Positions 31,246 through 41,034 are shown, numbered from the stretch's first letter. The stretch is 64,000 nt of DNA from Pseudomonas oryzihabitans NBRC 102199 (GCF_000730625.1 NZ_BBIT01000005.1:620001-684000), one strand, 5' to 3'. Translations and numbers: made by a program. The notes: generated by a model from the sequence alone, not told the origin.

Positions 31246-31572
31246 ATGAGCGAATACATCACCAACGTCAGCGACGCCAGCTTCGAGCAGGACGTGCTGA
31301 AGTCCGACAGCCCCGTGCTGGTCGACTACTGGGCCGAATGGTGCGGTCCCTGCAAGATGATTGCCCCGGTTCTGGACGAGATCGCCAAGGACTACCAAGG
31401 CAAGCTCAAGGTCTGCAAACTGAACATCGACGAAAACCAGGATACCCCGCCGAAGTACGGCGTGCGTGGCATCCCGACCCTGATGCTGTTCAAGAACGGC
31501 GCGGTCGAGGCCACCAAGGTCGGCGCCCTGTCCAAGTCGCAACTGGCCGCCTTCCTCGACGCCAACGTCTGA
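31246..31572 (+). CDS. trxA: Thioredoxin 1
   Basis: A 108-residue thioredoxin with the active site W32-C33-G34-P35-C36 and the cis-proline region GIPTLMLF. It reduces protein disulfides in the cytoplasm, using electrons from thioredoxin reductase. Length and sequence match E. coli TrxA. GGAGAG precedes the ATG. A strong terminator follows, then rho, the same order as in E. coli and Pseudomonas. Confidence 0.98.
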   Translation: MSEYITNVSDASFEQDVLKSDSPVLVDYWAEWCGPCKMIAPVLDEIAKDYQGKLKVCKLNIDENQDTPPKYGVRGIPTLMLFKNGAVEATKVGALSKSQLAAFLDANV

Positions 31573-31584
31573 GTCAGCCAGTCG

Positions 31585-31610
31585 AAAGCCCCGCCATGCG
31601 GGGCTTTTTT
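31585..31610 (+). terminator. Intrinsic terminator after trxA
   Basis: The 10-bp perfect stem AAAGCCCCGC (31585-31594) with GCGGGGCTTT (31598-31607) has a CAT loop and runs into a T-tract. It begins 12 nt after the trxA stop. Confidence 0.93.
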
Positions 31611-31664
31611 ATGCCTGGACGGCTGGACGAGCACAGGTGCAGGTGCTAGATTCCAGCCACGACC

Positions 31665-31798
31665 CCATCAGCGGGCCGTCTTCTCATCTGCTGTAGCCGT
31701 CAGTTCTCCTCTTCAGAACGCATCCCGCGAAGCTAATCTCGCATCCGGCCGCTCAGCTCGAATCCCTCCTTCGCCTCTTCTCACGTCAACATACGTCT
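31665..31798 (+). promoter_or_regulatory. C-rich, G-poor rho leader (rut-like)
   Basis: In 31681-31800 I counted 46 C and 19 G in 120 nt, with repeated CTC/TCC pyrimidine runs and little obvious structure, typical of Rho-utilisation sites. The rho start codon has no clear Shine-Dalgarno sequence (CAACATACGTCT precedes the ATG). In E. coli rho is autoregulated by termination in its leader; the same is inferred here. Confidence 0.6.
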
Positions 31799-33061
<1,263 letters not shown>

Positions 33062-33076
33062 GGCGCAGTCGCATGC

Positions 33077-33103
33077 AAAGGCCGGGAAATCCCGGCCTTT
33101 GGC
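33077..33103 (+). terminator. Hairpin terminator after rho
   Basis: The 10-bp perfect stem AAAGGCCGGG (33077-33086) with CCCGGCCTTT (33091-33100) has a 4-nt loop and begins 16 nt after the rho stop. The following T-tract is weak (GGCGTTTC). Confidence 0.75.
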
Positions 33104-33179
33104 GTTTCTGGGCCAGTGCTTTCTCGATGCGCGACTCAGGCGGTAGACTGCCAGACTTTCCCCAGCGCCAAGAGGCCGC

Positions 33180-34646
33180 ATGCAATACCGAGATCTGCGT
33201 GACTTCATCCGCAGCCTGGAGCAGCGTGGTGAACTGAAGCGCGTGACCGCCCCGGTCTCGCCGATCCTCGAGATGACCGAAATCTGCGACCGGACCCTGC
33301 GCAAGCAAGGCCCGGCGCTGCTGTTCGAGAATCCCGTGGGCTTCTCCATGCCCGTGCTGGGCAACCTGTTCGGCACGCCCCAGCGCGTAGCCCTGGGCAT
33401 GGGTGCCGAGGACGTCGGCGCCCTGCGCGAGATCGGCAAGCTGCTGGCCTTCCTCAAGGAGCCCGAGCCGCCCAAGGGCCTCAAGGACGCCTGGTCGAAG
33501 CTGCCGATCTACAAGAAGGTCATCAGCATGGCGCCCAAGGTGCTCAAGGACGCCCCCTGCCAGGAGGTGATCGAGGAGGGCGAGGCGGTCGATCTGGGCA
33601 AATTGCCGATCCAGCACTGCTGGCCGGGCGACGTGGCGCCGCTGATCACCTGGGGCCTGACGGTCACCCGCGGCCCCAACAAGGAGCGTCAGAACCTCGG
33701 CATCTATCGCCAGCAGGTCATCGGCCGCAACAAGCTGATCATGCGCTGGCTGAGCCATCGGGGCGGCGCCCTGGACTTCCGCGAGTGGTGCCAGAAGCAT
33801 CCCAGTCAGCCCTATCCGGTGGCCGTGGCCCTGGGCGCCGATCCGGCCACCATCCTCGGCGCGGTCACGCCGGTGCCCGATACCCTGTCCGAATACGCCT
33901 TCGCCGGCCTCTTGCGCGGCAGTCGCAGCGAACTGGTCAAGTGCGTGGGCAACGACCTGCAGGTGCCGGCCAGCGCCGAGATCGTGCTGGAAGGCGTCAT
34001 CCATCCGGGCGAGACCGCGCCGGAAGGGCCCTATGGCGATCACACCGGCTACTACAACGAGGTCGATACCTTCCCGGTCTTTACCGTGGAGCGCATCACC
34101 CGGCGTCGCGATCCCATCTATCACAGCACCTACACCGGGCGGCCGCCGGACGAGCCGGCCATCCTGGGCGTGGCGCTCAACGAAGTCTTCGTGCCCATCC
34201 TGCAAAAGCAGTTTCCGGAAATCGTCGACTTCTACCTGCCGCCGGAAGGCTGCTCGTACCGCATGGCGGTGGTGACCATCAAGAAGCAGTACCCCGGCCA
34301 CGCCAAGCGGGTGATGCTGGGCGTCTGGTCGTTCCTGCGGCAGTTCATGTACACCAAGTTCGTGATCGTCACCGACGACGACATCAATGCCCGCGACTGG
34401 AACGACGTCATCTGGGCGGTCACCACGCGCATGGATCCCAAGCGCGACACCGTGATGATCGACAACACCCCCATCGACTACCTGGACTTCGCCTCGCCGA
34501 TCTCCGGCCTGGGCTCGAAGATGGGCCTGGATGCCACCCACAAGTGGCCGGGCGAAACCACCCGCGAGTGGGGGCGGGCGATCGTCAAGGACGAAGCGGT
34601 GGTCAAACGGGTGGACGAGATGTGGTCCAGTCTCGGGATCGATTAA
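33180..34646 (+). CDS. ubiD: 4-hydroxy-3-polyprenylbenzoate decarboxylase
   Basis: A 488-residue decarboxylase of the UbiD family, which removes the carboxyl group of the polyprenylated ubiquinone precursor using prenylated FMN made by UbiX. Diagnostic segments are [44 protein letters not shown] split across the pocket, and [13 protein letters not shown] with the catalytic Glu/Arg network. Length matches E. coli UbiD. It follows rho as in P. aeruginosa and precedes a ferredoxin-reductase-like gene by 11 nt. Confidence 0.96.
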   Translation: MQYRDLRDFIRSLEQRGELKRVTAPVSPILEMTEICDRTLRKQGPALLFENPVGFSMPVLGNLFGTPQRVALGMGAEDVGALREIGKLLAFLKEPEPPKGLKDAWSKLPIYKKVISMAPKVLKDAPCQEVIEEGEAVDLGKLPIQHCWPGDVAPLITWGLTVTRGPNKERQNLGIYRQQVIGRNKLIMRWLSHRGGALDFREWCQKHPSQPYPVAVALGADPATILGAVTPVPDTLSEYAFAGLLRGSRSELVKCVGNDLQVPASAEIVLEGVIHPGETAPEGPYGDHTGYYNEVDTFPVFTVERITRRRDPIYHSTYTGRPPDEPAILGVALNEVFVPILQKQFPEIVDFYLPPEGCSYRMAVVTIKKQYPGHAKRVMLGVWSFLRQFMYTKFVIVTDDDINARDWNDVIWAVTTRMDPKRDTVMIDNTPIDYLDFASPISGLGSKMGLDATHKWPGETTREWGRAIVKDEAVVKRVDEMWSSLGID

Positions 34647-34657
34647 CGGAGACGACG

Positions 34658-35626
34658 ATGAAGGTCACCCTGCAGCCCTCGGGTGCGGTACTGGAAACCC
34701 AGCCCGGCGAAGCCATCCTGGCCGCCGCGCAGCGCCTCGGCTACAGCGGACCGCACAGCTGCCGCAATGGCAACTGCCAGCTCTGCGCCGCGCTGCTGGT
34801 GGAGGGGCAGGTCAGCCAGCACGGCCAGACGGTCGATCACGGCGAGGTCTATGTCTGCGTGGCGGTGCCCCTGAGCGATTGTCTGCTGCAGTGGGACGGC
34901 GTCCTGGCGCCCGGCGAGTTGCCGGTGCGCACGCTGGCCTGCCAGGTGGTGGCGCTGGACGACGTGGGGGGCGATGTTCGCCGGGTACGGCTGCGCGCGC
35001 CGGCCGGGCGACCGCCGCGCTATCACGCCGGCCAGTACCTGCTGATCGGTCGTGACGACGGCAAGCAGTCGGCCTTTTCCCTGGCCTCGGCGCCCCACCA
35101 GGGGCGTGAGCTGGAATTGCACGTGCTGGCGCGCGAGGCCAGCAGCCAGGCGCTGCTGGCGCAACTGGAAGGCAAGGGCATGGCCCAGGTCGAGCTGCCC
35201 TATGGGGATGCCCATCTGGCCGAGCTGCCTGATGGCCCCCTGGTGCTGATCGCCGCCGGGACCGGCATGGCGCAGATGCACAGCCTGATCGAAGACGCCC
35301 GCACCCGCGGCTTCGCCCATCCGGTGCACCTCTACTGGGGCGTGCGCACGCCGGACGACTTCTATGCCATCGAGGCCTGGGAGCAATGGGCGGAGCTGCC
35401 CAATCTCGTCCTCAACCGGGTGGTAAGCGATGCCTGTGGCTGGGAAGGGCGCTGTGGTCTGCTGCACGAGGTGGTGCGGGCGGATTTCGCCGACCTGAGC
35501 GGCCTGCACGTCTATGCCAGCGGCTCACCGGCCATGGTCTATGCCACCCTGGACGCCCTGGTGGACGCCGGCATGGACGCGCACCAGATGCGCGCCGACG
35601 TCTTCGCCTACGCGCCGCGGGGTTGA
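34658..35626 (+). CDS. 2Fe-2S ferredoxin / FNR-type reductase (CDP-6-deoxyglucoseen-reductase-like)
   Basis: A 322-residue fusion of an N-terminal plant-type [2Fe-2S] domain (C35, C40, C43 and C67) and a ferredoxin-NADP reductase module. The flavin motif is QSAFSLAS rather than the usual R-x-Y-S, and the nucleotide motif is AAGTGMAQM. Such genes next to ubiD are often annotated CDP-6-deoxy-delta-3,4-glucoseen reductase, but no deoxysugar genes are nearby, so the name is probably misleading. A role as electron donor is more likely; the partner is unknown. It starts 11 nt after ubiD. Confidence 0.88.
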   Translation: MKVTLQPSGAVLETQPGEAILAAAQRLGYSGPHSCRNGNCQLCAALLVEGQVSQHGQTVDHGEVYVCVAVPLSDCLLQWDGVLAPGELPVRTLACQVVALDDVGGDVRRVRLRAPAGRPPRYHAGQYLLIGRDDGKQSAFSLASAPHQGRELELHVLAREASSQALLAQLEGKGMAQVELPYGDAHLAELPDGPLVLIAAGTGMAQMHSLIEDARTRGFAHPVHLYWGVRTPDDFYAIEAWEQWAELPNLVLNRVVSDACGWEGRCGLLHEVVRADFADLSGLHVYASGSPAMVYATLDALVDAGMDAHQMRADVFAYAPRG

Positions 35627-35632
35627 TGCGGC

Positions 35633-35707
35633 TCGCGGCCATGCCGGTGCGTCGTAGCGACCGCTCCTGCAGCTAGGGTGAGCTGTAGGAGCGGCCCATG
35701 GCCGCGA
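35633..35707. repeat. Paired inverted REP element between convergent genes
   Basis: TCGCGGCCATG (35633-35643) is perfectly inverted as CATGGCCGCGA (35697-35707), and CCGCTCCTGCAGCT (35661-35674) as AGCTGTAGGAGCGG (35681-35694, 13 of 14). The unit GTAGGAGCGGCC-ATGGCCGCGA is the common Pseudomonas REP. It sits between two convergent genes and may act as a bidirectional terminator. Confidence 0.85.
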
Positions 35708-35726
35708 TTGTCAGTGGCGTTCAGCG

Positions 35727-37067
35727 CTACCGCTGCGACTTGGCCACCATGCCGGTGTGTCTCAGAGTCATCGCCAGGAAGACGATGGCCAGGACGCAGG
35801 AGCCGATCAGCAGCATGAAGCCGCCATCCCAGCCGAAGTGGTCCACGGTGTAGCCGACCAGGGCATTGGCCGCCACCGAGCCACCCAGGTAGCCGAACAG
35901 TCCGGTAAAGCCCGCAGCGGTGCCGGCGGCCTTCTTGGGCACCAGTTCCAGCGCCTGCAGACCGATCAGCATCACCGGACCGTAGATTAGGAAACCGATG
36001 CAGACCAGGGCCGCCAGGTCGACGCCGGGGTTGCCTTCCGGGTTGAGCCAGTAGACCAGGGTGGCGATCATCACGCCGAGCATGAACACCACGCCGGTGG
36101 CGCCGCGATTGCCGCGAAACAGCTTGTCCGAGAGCCAGCCGCAGAGCAGGGTGCCGGGGATGCCGGCCCACTCGTAGAAGAAGTAGGCCCAGGAGGTCTT
36201 GTCCACCGAGAAGTGCTTGGCTTCCTTGAGGTAGGTGGGGGCCCAGTCCAGCACGCCATAGCGCAGCAGATAGACGAAGACGTTGGCAAAGGCGATGTAC
36301 CAGAGCAGGCGGTTCTTCAGCACGTACTCGACGAAGATCTCCTTGGTGGAGAATTCACGTTCGTGACCTTCGCTGTAGCCCTCGGGAAAGTCCTGTTTCC
36401 AGTGTTCCACCGACGGCAGGCCGCAGGATTGCGGGGTGTCTCTCATGGCGATGAAGGCGAAGGCCGCGACCGCCAGGGCCACCACGGCCGGGACATAGAA
36501 GGCGGCGTGCCAGTCGTTGAACCAGGCCAGGCCGAGCAGGAACAGCGGACCGATCAGGCCGCCGCCGACGTTGTGGGCGACGTTCCACACCGAAACCACC
36601 CCGCCACGCTCCTTCTGCGACCACCAGTGCACCATGGTGCGACCGCTGGGCGGCCAGCCCATGCCCTGGAACCAGCCGTTGAGGAACAGCAGGACGAACA
36701 TGATGCTGACGCTGGAGGTGGCCCAGGGCGCGAATCCGAACAGCAGCATCACCAGCGCCGACATCACCAGCCCGAAGGGCAGGAAGTAGCGCGGATTGGA
36801 GCGGTCCGAGACCAGCCCCATGAGGAATTTGGACAGGCCGTAGGCGATGGCCACCGCGGACAGCGCCACGCCCAGTTCGCCCCGGCTGTAGCCTTGCTCC
36901 ACCAGGTAGGGCATGGCCAGCGAGAAGTTCTTGCGGAGCAGGTAGTAGCCGGCATAGCCGATAAAGATCCCGGCAAAGATCTGCCAGCGGAGACGGCGGT
37001 AGACGGGGTCGATGCGATCGGCGGGCAGCGGCGCGCGGTGGGCCGCGGGGGCGAAGATTCCAAGCAT
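35727..37067 (-). CDS. glpT: Glycerol-3-phosphate transporter
   Basis: A 446-residue MFS antiporter (organophosphate:Pi family) with about 12 membrane segments that imports sn-glycerol-3-phosphate in exchange for phosphate. Signatures are [17 protein letters not shown] in TM1, [16 protein letters not shown] after TM2 and [21 protein letters not shown]. The length and C-terminus match GlpT. A GlpR-like inverted repeat lies immediately upstream. It also imports fosfomycin in P. aeruginosa. Confidence 0.95.
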   Translation of the reverse strand: MLGIFAPAAHRAPLPADRIDPVYRRLRWQIFAGIFIGYAGYYLLRKNFSLAMPYLVEQGYSRGELGVALSAVAIAYGLSKFLMGLVSDRSNPRYFLPFGLVMSALVMLLFGFAPWATSSVSIMFVLLFLNGWFQGMGWPPSGRTMVHWWSQKERGGVVSVWNVAHNVGGGLIGPLFLLGLAWFNDWHAAFYVPAVVALAVAAFAFIAMRDTPQSCGLPSVEHWKQDFPEGYSEGHEREFSTKEIFVEYVLKNRLLWYIAFANVFVYLLRYGVLDWAPTYLKEAKHFSVDKTSWAYFFYEWAGIPGTLLCGWLSDKLFRGNRGATGVVFMLGVMIATLVYWLNPEGNPGVDLAALVCIGFLIYGPVMLIGLQALELVPKKAAGTAAGFTGLFGYLGGSVAANALVGYTVDHFGWDGGFMLLIGSCVLAIVFLAMTLRHTGMVAKSQR

Positions 37068-37096
37068 GGGAGCCTCGGTATTGTTATAGGTATTAA

Positions 37097-37127
37097 TCGA
37101 AAGCGAACATTCCAGGTTCGTTTTCGA
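37097..37127. promoter_or_regulatory. GlpR-like operator upstream of glpT
   Basis: The inverted repeat TCGAAAGCGAAC (37097-37108) / GTTCGTTTTCGA (37116-37127) matches 11 of 12 positions with a 7-nt spacer. It lies 30-60 nt upstream of the glpT start. TTCG-rich repeats are typical of DeoR-family GlpR operators; the exact Pseudomonas consensus was not checked. Confidence 0.65.
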
Positions 37128-37257
37128 ATATTACAATGATATTACAGCGGGTCCAGGCTTTTCCGCCCTGTGGCAGCGGCAGCCCGGATTCCCTCTTGAT
37201 CTGCGGGGGTTGCGCGCCTAGGGTGGCGCGTCTTTGCCGTTGTTTTCGCGAGTCGTC

Positions 37258-38283
37258 ATGCCTGCCTGGAAAGTCCTCTCCTCCCGCGCCCTGAACCTGG
37301 CCACCGCCCTGTTCGAACGCTATCCACGGCTGATCGCCCTGGCCGGCTTCATCTCGGGGATCTGCAGCTTCCTGCTGGTGGACCGACAGAAGGGCTTCGC
37401 CCCGGTGATGGCCGTGGTCATGCTGGCGAGCTGGGTCTGGCTGATGCTGGAAAACGTGCTGCGGGGCTGGGTCAGCCGCCGCTTCGGCTGGGAATTGCCG
37501 CCGCCGCTGTTGCGCTACGCCACCCAGCTGATCCACCAGGAAAGCCTGTTCTTCTGCCTGCCGTTCTTTGCCATCACCACGGCCTGGAACAGCGGCCAGG
37601 CGCTGTTCACCGGGCTGCTCGGCGCGGCCGCCCTGGTGTCCATCATCGATCCGCTCTACTACAAGGCCCTGGCACCGCGGCGCTGGGTGTTCCTCAGCTA
37701 CCACACCCTGACCCTGTTCGCGGTGCTGCTCACGGCGCTGCCGATCATCCTGCACCTGACCACCACCCAGAGCTACGAACTGGCCCTGGGGGTCGCCGTG
37801 CTGCTGTCCTTTCCCAGTCTGGCGGTGGCCTTCCGGGTACGCCTCGGCTGGCGCTGGCTGGGGCTGCTGGGGCTGTGCCTGGCCATCGGCGCCTTCGGCT
37901 GGCTGGGGCGCGCCTGGGTGCCGCCGGCCACCCTGTGGCTGACCGACATGGGCATGAGCACCAACTTCGACAGCCTCAAGCGCCAGCCCGGCGATGCGGT
38001 GAAAAGCCTGAGCATCGCCCAACTGCGCGCCCAGGGGCTCTATGCCTTCACCGCCATCAATGCGCCGCGCGGTCTGAACGAGCGCATCTACCACGTCTGG
38101 CGCCATGCCGGTCAGGAGGTGGATCGGATTCCGCTGGATATCAGCGGCGGTCGCGAGGCCGGTTATCGTGCCTGGACCCACAAGCAGAACTTCCCTGGTG
38201 ACGTGACCGGCCGTTGGCAGGTGCAAGTGGTGACGGACGTCGGCCAGGTGATCGGAACCCTCAGGTTCGAGGTGACCCCTTGA
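37258..38283 (+). CDS. DUF5924/DUF2914 family membrane protein
   Basis: A 341-residue protein with about seven hydrophobic segments in residues 20-225 and a soluble C-terminal region. The C-terminal third (AQLRAQGLYAFTAINAPRGLNERIYHVW, KQNFPGDVTGRWQVQVVTDVGQVIG) resembles DUF2914, a likely periplasmic beta domain. Function unknown. It is divergent from glpT and 44 nt upstream of a FliL-like gene on the same strand. Confidence 0.8.
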   Translation: MPAWKVLSSRALNLATALFERYPRLIALAGFISGICSFLLVDRQKGFAPVMAVVMLASWVWLMLENVLRGWVSRRFGWELPPPLLRYATQLIHQESLFFCLPFFAITTAWNSGQALFTGLLGAAALVSIIDPLYYKALAPRRWVFLSYHTLTLFAVLLTALPIILHLTTTQSYELALGVAVLLSFPSLAVAFRVRLGWRWLGLLGLCLAIGAFGWLGRAWVPPATLWLTDMGMSTNFDSLKRQPGDAVKSLSIAQLRAQGLYAFTAINAPRGLNERIYHVWRHAGQEVDRIPLDISGGREAGYRAWTHKQNFPGDVTGRWQVQVVTDVGQVIGTLRFEVTP

Positions 38284-38327
38284 GTCGTGCTGGCTATGCT
38301 GCAGCCATCCACCCGCGAGGATCCAAC

Positions 38328-38741
38328 GTGAAAGCTGTCGTTGCCATTGTGTTGTCTTTATGCCTGGCCATGAATGTCTGGGGCGAAGAAAAGAAGGAAG
38401 GGAAGGAAGGCGAGGCGCCCAAGACCGAGTTCTACAACCTGACCCCGGCGCTGGTCGGCAACTATGGCAGCGGTCCCAAGCTCAAGTACTACAAGGCCGA
38501 CATCGCGCTGATGATGACCGGCAAGGAAGCCAAGGATAAGGTCGAGTTCCATGAGCCGCTGCTGCGCAATCAGCTGGTGATGCTCTTCGCCCAGCAGACC
38601 GACGAGACCCTGGCGGGCGTGGAAGCCCGCGAGAAGCTGCGCCAGGAGGCCCTCAAGCAGGTGCAGAGCGTCCTGACCCAGGAGGAGGGCAAGCCCCTGG
38701 TGGAAGACCTGCTGTTCAACAACCTGATCATCCAGCCCTGA
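38328..38741 (+). CDS. FliL-like flagellar basal-body-associated protein homologue
   Basis: A 137-residue exported protein. The short signal peptide (VKAVVAIVLSLCLAMNVWG) ends before a Glu/Lys-rich stretch (EEKKEGKEGEAPKTEF). The rest matches FliL-like proteins: YNLTPALVGNYGSG, LKYYKADIALM, and LRNQLVMLFAQQTDETLAGVEAREKLRQEAL. The GTG start has GAGG about 8 nt upstream. No flagellar genes are nearby, so this is a stand-alone FliL paralogue, like the one near glpT in P. aeruginosa. Role unknown. Confidence 0.82.
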   Translation: MKAVVAIVLSLCLAMNVWGEEKKEGKEGEAPKTEFYNLTPALVGNYGSGPKLKYYKADIALMMTGKEAKDKVEFHEPLLRNQLVMLFAQQTDETLAGVEAREKLRQEALKQVQSVLTQEEGKPLVEDLLFNNLIIQP

Positions 38742-38750
38742 GGTCAGCGC

Positions 38751-39206
38751 TCAGCCGCGGGCCGCGGCGACGATCGCCGCCCATTCCGCCGCGCTGACCG
38801 GCATCACCGAGAGGCGGTTGCCCTTGCGCAGCAGGGCGAAGTCGGCGAGTGCCGGCAACTGGCGCAGGCGCGGCAGGGTCAGCACCCGCGGAAAGGCCTC
38901 GACGAAGGCAACCTGGCGCGCCGTCCAGGGGTTGTCTGAGACACTGGCCTTGGGCGCATGATAGGGACTTTCGGGATCCAGGGCGGTGGGATCCGCGAAG
39001 GCTTCGCCGACGATGCGGCCGATGCCGGCAATGCCGGGTTCGGCGCAACTCGAATGGTGAAAGAAGAACAGCTCGTCGGGAGCCATGGCGCGCAGGAAGT
39101 TGCGCGCCTGGTAGTTGCGTACCCCGTCCCAGCGCGCCTGGCCCAGGCGTTCCAGGTCGGTCAGCGAGAATTCATCGGGCTCGGATTTCAACAGCCAGCA
39201 GGCCAC
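38751..39206 (-). CDS. EVE domain protein
   Basis: A 151-residue EVE (PUA-like) domain protein. The opening ACWLLKSEPDEFSL, then WDGVRNYQARNFLR and ELFFFHHSSCAEPGIAGIGRIV, are diagnostic. EVE domains bind modified bases such as 5-methylcytosine in DNA or modified RNA; function here is unknown. GTG 39206 is preceded by AGGAGA at good spacing; the longer upstream frame lacks homology. It is convergent with the FliL-like gene and divergent from the next small gene. Confidence 0.92.
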   Translation of the reverse strand: MACWLLKSEPDEFSLTDLERLGQARWDGVRNYQARNFLRAMAPDELFFFHHSSCAEPGIAGIGRIVGEAFADPTALDPESPYHAPKASVSDNPWTARQVAFVEAFPRVLTLPRLRQLPALADFALLRKGNRLSVMPVSAAEWAAIVAAARG

Positions 39207-39388
39207 GGTTCGTCTCCTGACGAATGGAGGCTCGGGAGCTTCCAGGAAAGGGTCTGGTCGATTGCAAGGGGCGACCGCTTGTCGCAGAATGCCGCGCATT
39301 CCGGATGTAGTCTGATCGTACGCGCTGAGCATAACAGGGCGACGTCCTGTCCTGCCCAAAGGTGCCAGCAAGGGGGTGGCCCAGCTCG

Positions 39389-39553
39389 ATGAAACGCAAA
39401 CCTGATCTGTTGTGGGTGCTGGTCCTGATCTTTACCCTGGGTGTCGTCACCACCGGGTACACCCAGAGCTTCTGGGAGCAGCGCCAGAGCCAGCAATACG
39501 CCCGCTATGCCAGCGACACTCAGCCGGCGCGGGAAGTCTCGCCCGTACGCTGA
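39389..39553 (+). CDS. Small single-pass membrane protein, 54 aa
   Basis: A 54-residue protein: basic N-terminus MKRKPD, one hydrophobic segment (LLWVLVLIFTLGVVTTGY, about 7-24), then a short polar tail. It resembles the small membrane proteins found beside 5-formyl-THF cyclo-ligase genes in pseudomonads. Function unknown. Its 3' end overlaps the convergent cyclo-ligase gene by 34 nt. Confidence 0.7.
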   Translation: MKRKPDLLWVLVLIFTLGVVTTGYTQSFWEQRQSQQYARYASDTQPAREVSPVR

Positions 39554-40155
39554 GCGTACCAGCCGTCATCGCTCACCACGGCCGCCATGGGCACGTCCCA
39601 GGCCGCCAGTGCCAGCCGCTCCACCTTCTGACATTCATGGGCACAGCCGATCAGCTGCGGGCTGTGCCATTGCCGCCGGCGCGCCAGATAGGCCAGGTTG
39701 CGGTCGTAGAAGCCCTTGCCCATGCCCAGGCGTCCGCCCTGGGGATCGAAACCCACCAGTGGCATCAGAATCAGGTCCAGGGCCCAGGTCGGGCGACCCA
39801 GGCGCCGATCCGGGCGCGGCTCGGCGATGCCGAACCTATTGCGCACCCAGGATTCGCCACGACCCACGCGCTGAAAGATCATCGCCGTCCGCGGCCAGCG
39901 GGACAGCACCGGCAGGTAGGTGGCCTTGCCGCGACGCTGGGCTTCCTCGAGCAGCGGACGCGGATCAATCTCGCCATCGCTGGGCAGGTAGAAGGCGATA
40001 TGCCGGGCACGACGAAACAGCGGATGCTGCGCGAGCTGCCGATAGAGTTGGCGGGCGGCCTGGCGTTGCTGAACAGGGGTGAGGGCGCGACGTCGCTGGC
40101 GGAGGAGCTTGCGCAGCGCGGGCCTGCTGAGATCGGGAGAAGGCGGGGTGGTCAT
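39520..40155 (-). CDS. 5-formyltetrahydrofolate cyclo-ligase
   Basis: A 211-residue enzyme that converts 5-formyl-THF to 5,10-methenyl-THF with ATP. It shows the N-terminal LRKLLRQRRRALTPVQQ and the C-terminal motif LDLILMPLVGFDPQGGRLGMGKGFYDR, the family signature. ATG 40155 was chosen over the longer frame because the upstream part is 6S RNA. The gene lies just downstream of ssrS, the conserved zapA-ssrS-ygfA arrangement. Confidence 0.94.
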   Translation of the reverse strand: MTTPPSPDLSRPALRKLLRQRRRALTPVQQRQAARQLYRQLAQHPLFRRARHIAFYLPSDGEIDPRPLLEEAQRRGKATYLPVLSRWPRTAMIFQRVGRGESWVRNRFGIAEPRPDRRLGRPTWALDLILMPLVGFDPQGGRLGMGKGFYDRNLAYLARRRQWHSPQLIGCAHECQKVERLALAAWDVPMAAVVSDDGWYAQRTGETSRAG

Positions 40156-40169
40156 GAAGGAAATGAGCT

Positions 40170-40341
40170 CTCCGGAATGCCGCTGCCGGTGTAGCCCTTG
40201 AACCCTTGGTTCAAGGTGGGAGAAGTCGTAGACCTTTAGGCTTTCCGCCGTAGCGGACATGCACACCAGTCTGACGAGCAACCCCCGGGGTGTTGCTTAT
40301 CGGCTCGGGGACATGACCGACTGGCGCACACACCAGAGAGT
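40170..40341 (-). ncRNA. ssrS: 6S RNA
   Basis: Read on the minus strand, the segment matches the Pseudomonas 6S RNA that I recall: GCCAGTCGGTCATGTCCC, GAGCCGATA, CATGTCCGCT, CGGAAAGCCTAA and CGGCAGCGGCATTCCGG appear in the expected order. A 9-bp hairpin CCTTGAACC/GGTTCAAGG lies at 40196-40216. The position between zapA and the cyclo-ligase gene is diagnostic. 6S RNA mimics an open promoter and sequesters sigma-70 RNA polymerase. The exact 5' and 3' ends are estimated from the -10 box and the conserved 3' segment. Confidence 0.88.
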
Positions 40342-40348
40342 AATATCC

Positions 40349-40354
40349 AGTATA
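40349..40354 (-). promoter_or_regulatory. -10 box of the 6S RNA promoter
   Basis: On the minus strand TATACT lies about 8 nt before the estimated 6S RNA start and is a strong sigma-70 -10 element. No clear -35 was identified. Confidence 0.6.
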
Positions 40355-40400
40355 CGCCCCTGAGCCGGGATGCAAACCCCCACCTGTCCCTGGTCGGCGA

Positions 40401-40709
40401 TCAGGCGGTGGTGTCGTGTTCGGTGATCAGCGCCCGGTCGACGCGATCCAGCAGATCGCGAACCCGCTCGCGGGTGCTGCTGACTTCCAGGCTGACGTCG
40501 TCCTGGCGGTGCAGCAGCTCGTGGGTGATGTTGAGAGCGGCCATCACGGCCACGCGGTCGGCGCCGATGACCTTGCCGCTGCCGCGGATCTCGCGCATCT
40601 TGCCGTCCAGGTAGCGAGCGGTGCTCTCCAGGTTGGCGCGCTCGTCAGCCGGGCAGCTGATGCGATATTCCTTTTCCAGTATCTGGACGGTCACGGTCTC
40701 GATGCTCAT
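40401..40709 (-). CDS. zapA: Cell division protein ZapA
   Basis: A 102-residue protein that bundles FtsZ filaments. The N-terminal strand region VTVQILEKEYRISCPADE and the central YLDGKMREIR and RVAVMAALNITHELL are ZapA signatures, followed by a C-terminal coiled coil. Its start overlaps the stop of the upstream TIGR02449 gene (ATGA), and 6S RNA follows. Confidence 0.95.
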   Translation of the reverse strand: MSIETVTVQILEKEYRISCPADERANLESTARYLDGKMREIRGSGKVIGADRVAVMAALNITHELLHRQDDVSLEVSSTRERVRDLLDRVDRALITEHDTTA

Positions 40710-40936
40710 GAGTCCTGCTCCAAGGCTTTCAGGCGTAAAATCATCGCTTCGACCTTCGATCTGGCCAATTCGTTCTTCTCGATCAACTCGGCGCGCTCCT
40801 GGCGCCAGTTGCGCTCGCCCTGGCGCAGTTGTCGATTCTGCCGCTGCAACTCCTCGAGACGCAGGAGCAGGCGCTCCACACGGTCACCGAGGGCTTCCAG
40901 ATCGGCGTCGAGGGGCGTGTCGCGAGACTCGCGCAT
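40706..40936 (-). CDS. TIGR02449 family small coiled-coil protein
   Basis: A 76-residue predicted coiled coil (LEALGDRVERLLLRLEELQRQNRQLRQ ...) with the conserved C-terminal block RAELIEKNELARSKVEAMILRLKALEQ. The TIGR02449 family, next to zapA in pseudomonads, resembles ZapB and may act in division; this is inferred. I chose ATG 40936 (MRESRDTP); an in-frame start 27 nt upstream is possible. Confidence 0.88.
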   Translation of the reverse strand: MRESRDTPLDADLEALGDRVERLLLRLEELQRQNRQLRQGERNWRQERAELIEKNELARSKVEAMILRLKALEQDS

Positions 40937-41034
40937 GAGGGCTACAGCTCCAGAAGGGTGCAACGAGATTGGCCGCCGGCGGGGTCAGCGCGTAGGATAA
41001 GGCTTCATTCTAGCCAGCGCCTCACCTCGACGCC

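Noticed and set aside
40156-40281. N-terminal extension of 5-formyl-THF cyclo-ligase
   Set aside because: The extension lies in 6S RNA sequence and has no homology.
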